Assembly: GCF_010119935.1 (NCBI RefSeq)
Contig: NZ_CP048209.1
Location: forward strand, 2,979,001 to 3,043,000
Length of the DNA stretch: 64,000 nt
Direction: 5' to 3'
From: Paenibacillus lycopersici
GTDB taxonomy: Bacteria; Bacillota; Bacilli; Paenibacillales; Paenibacillaceae
A program made the position numbers and the translations under genes. The notes under the pieces were generated by a model. That model had not been told where the DNA came from and did no database searches. It saw nothing but the letters and a program-made list of their open reading frames with translations. Shown here in pieces: positions 58,750 through 64,000 of the stretch (position 1 is the stretch's first letter; the number at the start of each line of letters is the position of its first letter).

Positions 58750-60723
58750 ATGTATGCCAGTATAAAATCATTCGCCTCCTCATTTTTTGTGACGGGCGAT
58801 CCGCTCATCTACGGCGCGGACGTCTCCATCGGTCTTACCTCGATCGCCATCCTGTTCGTGCTTTTCTACTTCAAGAAGTGGGGCTGGCTGTGGCGGGAAT
58901 GGCTGACGACCGTCGATCACAAAAAAATCGGGATCATGTATTTGATCGCCTCCTTGCTTATGCTGTTCCGGGGCGGGGTCGACGCTTTGCTGATGCGGGC
59001 GCAGCTCGCGCTGCCGAACGTGCAGTTCCTGCAGGCCGATCACTATAACGAAGTCTTCACCACGCACGGCACGATCATGATTCTGTTCATGGCGATGCCG
59101 ATGATGTTCGGTCTGTTCAATATGGTCGTGCCGCTGCAGATCGGCGCGCGCGACGTCGCGTTCCCTTACTTGAACGCCGTCAGCTTCTGGCTGTTCTTCT
59201 TCGGCGCGATGCTGTTCAACATCAGCTTCGTCATCGGCGGCTCGCCGGATGCGGGCTGGCTCAGCTATCCGCCGCTCTCGGAGATGTCGGGCAGCCCGGG
59301 CGTCGGGCAGAACTTCTACATCTGGGGCATTCAGATATCGGGCATCGGGTCGCTCGCGACGGGGATTAACTTCATCGTGACGATTCTGAAGATGCGCGCG
59401 CCGGGCATGAAGCTCATGAAGATGCCGATGTTCACCTGGTCGGTATTCTCCAGCAGCATCATTATCATCTTCGCGTTCCCGATCTTGACCGTAACGCTTG
59501 CTTTGCTCTTCATCGACCGTTACCTCGGCGGCCATCTGTTCACGATGGACGGCGGCGGCTTCCCGATGATGTACATCAACCTGATATGGATGTGGGGCCA
59601 TCCGGAAGTATATATCGTCGTCCTGCCGGCGTTCGGGATCTTCTCGGAAATCGTGGCCACCTTCTCGCGGAAACGGATATTCGGCTACAAGTCGATGGTG
59701 TTCGCGCTTATGAGCATCAGCATTCTGTCCTTCTTCACCTGGGTGCATCACTTCTTCACGATGGGCTCGGGTGCGGACGTCAACGTCGCGTTCGCGATCG
59801 CCACGATGGCGATCGGCATACCGACGGGGGCGAAAGTGTTCAACTGGCTGTTCACGATGTTTCGCGGGCGGATTCGGCTGGAGCAGCCGATGATGTGGAC
59901 GCTCGCGTTCATTCCGTGCTTCGTCGTTGGCGGTGCGACGGGCGTCATGCTCGCGGTGGCGCCGGCGGATTATCAATACCATAACAGCTATTTCCTGATT
60001 GCGCACTTCCACCAGGTGCTGATCGGCGGCGTCGTGTTCGGTTACCTCGCCGGGATTTACTACTGGTGGCCGAAGCTGTTCGGCTTCAAGCTGAACGAGC
60101 GCTTGGGCAAATACGCCTTCTGGCTGTGGAATATCGGCTTCTACGTCTGCTTCATGCCGCAATACGCGCTCGGCTTCATGGGCATGACGCGCCGCGTCTA
60201 CACGTACGGCTGGGATATGGGCTGGGGTCCGCTTAATCTGGTGTCCACGATCGGCGCGTTCCTGATGGGGATCGGCTTCGTGTTCCAGGTATGGCAAATC
60301 CTGTACAGCGTTAAATACGGCGAACGCGACACGACGGGCGATCCGTGGAACGCGCGTACGCTGGAATGGTCGATTCAATCGCCGCCTCCGCTGTACAACT
60401 TCGCGGTCGTGCCGGTGGTCGAAGAGCGCGATCCGTTCTGGGAAGAGAAGGAACGCCGCGATTTCGCTCCCGCGCCGCTGATACCGGCATCGCAATTGGA
60501 GCCGATTCATATGCCGAAGAATTCCGGCGTGCCGTTCGTATTCTCCGCATGCTGGTTCGTAGCCGGGTTCGGCTTCGTGTTCGGCTGGAACTGGATGGCG
60601 TTCACGGGCTTGGCCGGCGTAGGCATCTCGCTGCTCGTCCGCTCGTTCCAGTACGATACCGATTATTATGTGCCGGTGGATGAAGTCATCGAGACTGAAA
60701 AGGCAGCAGGGAGGGCGGTTTAA
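58750..60723 (+). CDS. qoxB: Quinol oxidase subunit I (QoxB)
   Basis: A 657-aa catalytic subunit of the haem-copper oxidase. Seen are VDHKKIGIMYL, the haem ligand His in FTTHGTIMILFMAMP, the cross-linked His-Tyr of CuB in WGHPEVYIVVLPAFG, the CuB His pair in TWVHHFFTMG, and the haem His pair in IAHFHQVLIGG. It reduces O2 to water while pumping protons. AAGGAGGAG precedes ATG 58750. Confidence 0.95.
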   Translation: MYASIKSFASSFFVTGDPLIYGADVSIGLTSIAILFVLFYFKKWGWLWREWLTTVDHKKIGIMYLIASLLMLFRGGVDALLMRAQLALPNVQFLQADHYNEVFTTHGTIMILFMAMPMMFGLFNMVVPLQIGARDVAFPYLNAVSFWLFFFGAMLFNISFVIGGSPDAGWLSYPPLSEMSGSPGVGQNFYIWGIQISGIGSLATGINFIVTILKMRAPGMKLMKMPMFTWSVFSSSIIIIFAFPILTVTLALLFIDRYLGGHLFTMDGGGFPMMYINLIWMWGHPEVYIVVLPAFGIFSEIVATFSRKRIFGYKSMVFALMSISILSFFTWVHHFFTMGSGADVNVAFAIATMAIGIPTGAKVFNWLFTMFRGRIRLEQPMMWTLAFIPCFVVGGATGVMLAVAPADYQYHNSYFLIAHFHQVLIGGVVFGYLAGIYYWWPKLFGFKLNERLGKYAFWLWNIGFYVCFMPQYALGFMGMTRRVYTYGWDMGWGPLNLVSTIGAFLMGIGFVFQVWQILYSVKYGERDTTGDPWNARTLEWSIQSPPPLYNFAVVPVVEERDPFWEEKERRDFAPAPLIPASQLEPIHMPKNSGVPFVFSACWFVAGFGFVFGWNWMAFTGLAGVGISLLVRSFQYDTDYYVPVDEVIETEKAAGRAV

Positions 60724-60724
60724 C

Positions 60725-61348
60725 ATGCAGCATGCAATCGATCATAGCCATCCGCGGCACGCCGCCGGATCGCACGATCACGGCCATCACGATCAAGAAT
60801 CGATGAAGGTGCTCGGCTTCTGGATCTTCCTCGTCACGGACTGTCTGCTGTTCGGCACGCTGTTCGCCACGTATGTCGTGCTTAAAGGGCATACGGACGG
60901 CGGACCGACGGGGAAAGAGCTGTTCGAAATTCCGGGATTCGTCGCCGAGACGTTTATTTTGCTCACAAGCAGCTTCACGAGCGGCCTGGCCGTTCTCGCC
61001 ATGAACAAGGGCAAGGTCAACCAACTGATCGGCTGGCTGATCGTGACCGCGGTGCTCGGCGCTTCGTTCGTCGGCCTCGAAATCAACGAGTTCGTGAACA
61101 TGGTGCACGATGGCGCCACGATCTCGACGAGCGCGTTCCTGACCTCCTTCTTCACGCTGGTCGGCACGCACGGACTTCACGTATCGATCGGTCTGATCTG
61201 GATGATCGGCCTGATGATTCAGCTGAAGATGCGGGGCATTACGCCGGTAACGCGGCGGAAGATTACCGTCATCAGCTTGTACTGGCACTTTCTTGACGTG
61301 GTGTGGATCTTCCTCTTCACGATCGTTTACTTGATGGGGGTGATGTAA
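60725..61348 (+). CDS. qoxC: Quinol oxidase subunit III (QoxC)
   Basis: A 207-aa five-helix subunit III. The core KVLGFWIFLVTDCLLFGTLFATYVVL, the ETFILLTSSFTSGLAVLAMNKG block and HGLHVSIGLIWMIGLM with YWHFLDVVWIFLFTIVYL are standard. The N-terminus is histidine-rich (HSHPRHAAGSHDHGHHDQES). It begins one base after the qoxB stop. Confidence 0.93.
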   Translation: MQHAIDHSHPRHAAGSHDHGHHDQESMKVLGFWIFLVTDCLLFGTLFATYVVLKGHTDGGPTGKELFEIPGFVAETFILLTSSFTSGLAVLAMNKGKVNQLIGWLIVTAVLGASFVGLEINEFVNMVHDGATISTSAFLTSFFTLVGTHGLHVSIGLIWMIGLMIQLKMRGITPVTRRKITVISLYWHFLDVVWIFLFTIVYLMGVM

Positions 61349-61349
61349 A

Positions 61350-61700
61350 ATGAGTCAGCATTCCGCAGGCACGGCCGGTCATGAACACGGCCATCACGAC
61401 GAGCATGAAGATCATGGATCGCTGAAAGCCTATATCATCGGCTTCATTTTATCCATCGTCCTGACCGTTATACCTCTGCTGGTCGTGTTCGAAACGAGCA
61501 TGAACAAGACGGGCGTCATCATTACGATCATTACGATGGCCGTTATCCAGCTACTCGTGCAGCTGTTGTTCTTCATGCATATTCGCGAAGGCCAAGGGCC
61601 GAAGTATAACGTCATGGCGCTCGTGCTCGGATTGTTCATCGTCGTCGTTATCGTGGCGGGTTCCGTATGGATCATGTCGTTCAACTCGGTCGTGCAATAA
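61350..61700 (+). CDS. qoxD: Quinol oxidase subunit IV (QoxD)
   Basis: A 116-aa three-helix subunit IV (LKAYIIGFILSIVLTVIPLLVVF, VIITIITMAVIQLLVQLLFFMHI, VMALVLGLFIVVVIVAGSVWIM). The N-terminus is His-rich (HSAGTAGHEHGHHDEHEDHG). It starts one base after the qoxC stop. Confidence 0.93.
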   Translation: MSQHSAGTAGHEHGHHDEHEDHGSLKAYIIGFILSIVLTVIPLLVVFETSMNKTGVIITIITMAVIQLLVQLLFFMHIREGQGPKYNVMALVLGLFIVVVIVAGSVWIMSFNSVVQ

Positions 61701-61736
61701 TAGCGTACCATGCAATCATTATGTTTCATGCAGCAG

Positions 61737-61772
61737 CGCGGTTCTTCCTCGGAGAAGAGCCGCGTTTTTGTT
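61737..61772 (+). terminator. Rho-independent terminator of the qox operon
   Basis: CGCGGTTCTT (61737-61746) pairs with AAGAGCCGCG (61755-61764, one G-T), followed by TTTTTG. Confidence 0.85.
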
Positions 61773-61923
61773 GTTGCATGCGCGCGATCAGGTTATCTGG
61801 TTCGTTGAGTTGAACGTCTCGTTAATGGAAGGCGATTCGTGCCGTGCGAACCGGCATTTTACAGGAAGGAGCGGCCGCTGGTATAGTTAGAGGGCGAAGA
61901 ACTCTTCATGGGAGGGCTAACCT

Positions 61924-62670
61924 ATGTATCCGAAAGCGATTTTCCTCGATTTGGACGATACGATTATCGCCTTTGACCACGGCGTTGACGTGGATGGCTG
62001 CTGGAGGCTGGCTTGCGGTAACGAGCTGCCATACGATGAGGAGACATTGACCGGCATTATCGAGCGCATCAAGGGAAAAGCGAAGTGGTATTGGAGCGAC
62101 CCCGAGCGCCATCGCATCGGGCGGATGGATCTCGCTAAGACCCGCGCAGGCTTCATTGCCGAGGCGCTGCAGGAAGCGGGTCATGGCGGCCCGGCCGCAG
62201 CCGAGAGCGCCGCGGCGGTTGCCGAACGCATCTCGGCCGCGTTCACCGATGCGCGGGACAAGGCGATCACCATGATTCCGGGCGCGCTCGAAACGATTCA
62301 TCACTTGAGAGAGCGCGGCTTCAAGCTGGCGCTGATCACGAACGGCAGCGCCAGCGGTCAGCGCAGCAAGATCGACCGGTTCGGGCTCGCGCCGCTCTTC
62401 GATCTCATCCTCATCGAGGGGGAGTTCGGAACGGGCAAGCCCGAGCAAGCCGTCTACCTGCACGCCATGCAGGAGCTGAACGTCAAGGCGGAAGAAGCGT
62501 GGATGGTAGGCGATAATTTCGATTGGGAGATCGTCGCGCCGCAAGCGGTCGCGATGAAAGGCGTCTGGGTCAATCCGAAGCGTCTGGCGCCTACGGGCGG
62601 CATAACGCCGTTCCGAACGATCGAAACATTAAGCGAGCTTCGCGGACTGCTGGACGAGCTTGCGAATTAA
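61924..62670 (+). CDS. HAD-superfamily hydrolase (subfamily IA)
   Basis: A 248-aa phosphatase-like protein: motif I FLDLDDTI (8-15), motif II LITNGSAS, motif III lysine in GTGKPEQAVYLHAM and motif IV MVGDNFDWEI. A helical cap of about 80 residues lies between I and II. GGAGGGC precedes the ATG. Substrate unknown. The 131-bp gap to the next gene shows GTAAGCGGAACGCT-type short repeats. Confidence 0.88.
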   Translation: MYPKAIFLDLDDTIIAFDHGVDVDGCWRLACGNELPYDEETLTGIIERIKGKAKWYWSDPERHRIGRMDLAKTRAGFIAEALQEAGHGGPAAAESAAAVAERISAAFTDARDKAITMIPGALETIHHLRERGFKLALITNGSASGQRSKIDRFGLAPLFDLILIEGEFGTGKPEQAVYLHAMQELNVKAEEAWMVGDNFDWEIVAPQAVAMKGVWVNPKRLAPTGGITPFRTIETLSELRGLLDELAN

Positions 62671-62801
62671 GCGGAACGCTTAATGAATCCGTACGAACGA
62701 GCCTGGCCTCGTAAGCGGAACGCTAAGTCGGACGGGCTCGCGCGGAGTGAGCGGGAGGCGGCGCCGATCGGGCTCGCGGCCTGACTGCCGGCGAGAGAAG
62801 G

Positions 62802-63596
62802 TTATTTGGTCGCGAGCATCGACAGCCATTGCGGAATCGCGGCCTTCGGATTGAGCTGCCAATCGCACAGATCGTCAAGCTCCTGCTGCGTGCGCGGCGT
62901 CTCGTCCTCGTCGTCGATCCAGAACGTGGCGTCCGCCGCGTACATTTCCTCCATCCGCGCGATGCGCAGGCCGCCGTTCAGCATGGAGTTGGCGATGTCC
63001 TGCACGCGCCACAGGTAGCGCGGCACCTCCTCGAACGGTCCCGTCAGATGGTACGGCTTGACGACCTCGAGGACGCCGCCCTCATTGCCGCCGAACGGCC
63101 GCATGAACGGATGGATGTCGAACATGACGTACGACCCGCCGTCTTTCAAGATCCGGTGAACGTTCCGGTACATGCCCGCCAGATCGGAAATCCAGACATG
63201 GACGCCGTTCGAGGTATAGACGAAATCGTACGCCCCGCTTGCGATGCCGCTCAGCTTCATCGTGTCCTCGAGGACAAATTCGATGTCCCAGCCGTGCTCG
63301 TCGGCGATCTTGCGGCTGTTGGCGATCTGGTTCTCCGAGATGTCGCAGGACGTGACGCGGGCGCCCAGGAGATGGAAGGCGAAGACGGCGTGATTGTCGC
63401 CGCTGGACGGCACGCAGATGCGTTTGCCCCGCAGGTCGGGCATCGCTTGCTTGATCAATTCGAAAGTTGCCGGGTGGAAGGCGGATTCCGGTTGACGAAT
63501 CAGCGCGGCAATGACGTTCTCGGTGCGTTTGACGCGATACCACGTTTCCGACCATTCGTTCCATTGGTCTTTGACGCTTGAAGCTGAATGTTCCAT
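62802..63596 (-). CDS. Class I SAM-dependent methyltransferase
   Basis: A 264-aa methyltransferase with motif I ICVPSSGDNHAVFAFHLLG (an unusual SSGDN in place of GxGxG), post-I VTSCDISENQI and ILKDGGSYVMFDIHPF. The N-terminal SVKDQWNEWSETWYRVKRTENVI is typical of a Bacillus/Paenibacillus family. ATG 63596 follows GAGG by 10 nt; an in-frame start at 63611 is possible. Substrate unknown. Confidence 0.85.
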   Translation of the reverse strand: MEHSASSVKDQWNEWSETWYRVKRTENVIAALIRQPESAFHPATFELIKQAMPDLRGKRICVPSSGDNHAVFAFHLLGARVTSCDISENQIANSRKIADEHGWDIEFVLEDTMKLSGIASGAYDFVYTSNGVHVWISDLAGMYRNVHRILKDGGSYVMFDIHPFMRPFGGNEGGVLEVVKPYHLTGPFEEVPRYLWRVQDIANSMLNGGLRIARMEEMYAADATFWIDDEDETPRTQQELDDLCDWQLNPKAAIPQWLSMLATK

Positions 63597-63667
63597 GCAT
63601 GCAAACCTCATTTCACGGTTGGAGTCGTCTGACGAAGGAAGGCATGGTGTGGAAAATTCTTGATTTT

Positions 63668-63681
63668 GGAAGCGCTTCCCT
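63668..63681. promoter_or_regulatory. cre-like palindrome
   Basis: TGGAAGCGCTTCCC is close to the cre consensus (one or two mismatches) and lies before the methyltransferase gene on the minus strand. Confidence 0.4.
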
Positions 63682-63738
63682 CTATCCACACAATAAGCGA
63701 CGGACCGCCATCCGTCAATCGCCGATCAAGAACGCCTA

Positions 63739-63768
63739 TTGACGGCTCGCCGGCAATAGGGCTATAAT
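63739..63768 (+). promoter_or_regulatory. Strong promoter near the right edge
   Basis: TTGACG (63739-63744) and a perfect TATAAT (63763-63768) are 18 bp apart. It faces the small reading frame at 63784. Confidence 0.75.
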
Positions 63769-63783
63769 GGCTACAAACTTCAC

Positions 63784-63985
63784 ATGAACCATAAAATTCG
63801 TTGACGAGAAAGAGTACGTCATCCGTCTGATTCACAGAGAGTTGGGGCAGGTGCAAACCAACATTCAGGCGCTGACCGAAGCCATCTCCGAGAAGCCAGC
63901 TGAACGTAAGAGTAAGCGGCGCCGCAGGTCCAGCGTTAACGGGACGCGTATTGTTGGATACGTGATTGAGTGCCGCTTTCCTTGA
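63784..63985 (+). pseudogene. Small frameshifted reading frame
   Basis: ATG 63784 reads M-N-H-K-I-R then stops; the next frame, entered if one A of the AAAA run at 63792-63795 is skipped, reads FVDEKEYVIRLIHRELGQVQTNIQALTEAISEKPAERKSKRRRRSS and ends at 63985. The result would be a 66-aa basic-tailed helical peptide. No ribosome site is evident. It may be a pseudogene, a sequencing error or a slippage case. Confidence 0.4.
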
Positions 63986-64000
63986 CGGATTGCGGAACTA

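Noticed and set aside
58780-60726. 648-codon open frame on the minus strand
   Set aside because: It is the shadow of qoxB.

Overview
The window is about 60% GC and carries strong AGGAGG-type ribosome sites, Bacillus-type promoters and operators (LexA-like boxes, a CcpA cre site), a ydaO-type c-di-AMP riboswitch, a Qox-type quinol oxidase and YesM/YesN-type two-component sensing. This points to a high-GC member of the Paenibacillaceae (Paenibacillus or Cohnella-like); the assignment is inference from gene content. No rRNA, tRNA, CRISPR array, prophage or replication origin was seen.

Layout. 1-8.3 kb: end of a NUDIX gene, a GH36 raffinose-synthase-like gene divergent from an AraC regulator, then a run of small metabolic enzymes (GNAT, N-formylglutamate amidohydrolase-like, methyltransferase, FAD alditol-oxidase-like enzyme, HAD phosphatase). 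8.4-17.5 kb: a hypothetical gene, a nitrilase-superfamily amidase, a PhyH dioxygenase, an SOS-type operon (UvrX-like Y-family polymerase plus a partner) under LexA-like boxes, a KamA-family radical-SAM gene behind a c-di-AMP riboswitch and terminator, an MFS transporter with a coding minisatellite and a Rieske protein. 17.5-19.3 kb: a gene-free repeat island with thirteen 52-bp double-hairpin units and a decayed GH115 fragment. 19.3-34.8 kb: methyltransferase, winged-helix regulator, MarR-VOC operon, two MFS pumps, an FtsH-like membrane AAA protease, a hydroxyacid dehydrogenase, an excisionase-type HTH/periplasmic-binding fusion, a WecG/TagA glycosyltransferase, a sigma/anti-sigma pair and an ABC ATPase. 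34.8-37.1 kb: tandem repeats, an intact IS3-family element and a GC-rich 21-bp minisatellite.

37-52 kb is a carbohydrate-sensing region: a secreted GxGYxYP protein, a GntR/LacI-type regulator, a large unassigned enzyme-like protein, a second repeat island, then an operon of two LplB/LplC-type permeases, a lipoprotein binding protein, a YesM-type histidine kinase and a YesN-type regulator. The operon promoter region carries a perfect cre match and a 21-bp-spaced direct repeat that may be the response-regulator site. 52-64 kb: azoreductase, scars of an IS1182-type element, an unknown protein paired with a PspA-like coiled coil, a copper-amine-oxidase-N stalk protein, qoxABCD with histidine/methionine-rich tails on three subunits, a HAD hydrolase, a methyltransferase and a promoter with a frameshifted small reading frame at the right edge.

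The most notable points are the c-di-AMP riboswitch on a KamA-family gene, the multi-hairpin repeat islands that share three repeat families, the AT-rich palindromes around the GntR locus, and an inverted repeat in the IS3 element that would mask its transposase start in read-through RNA.
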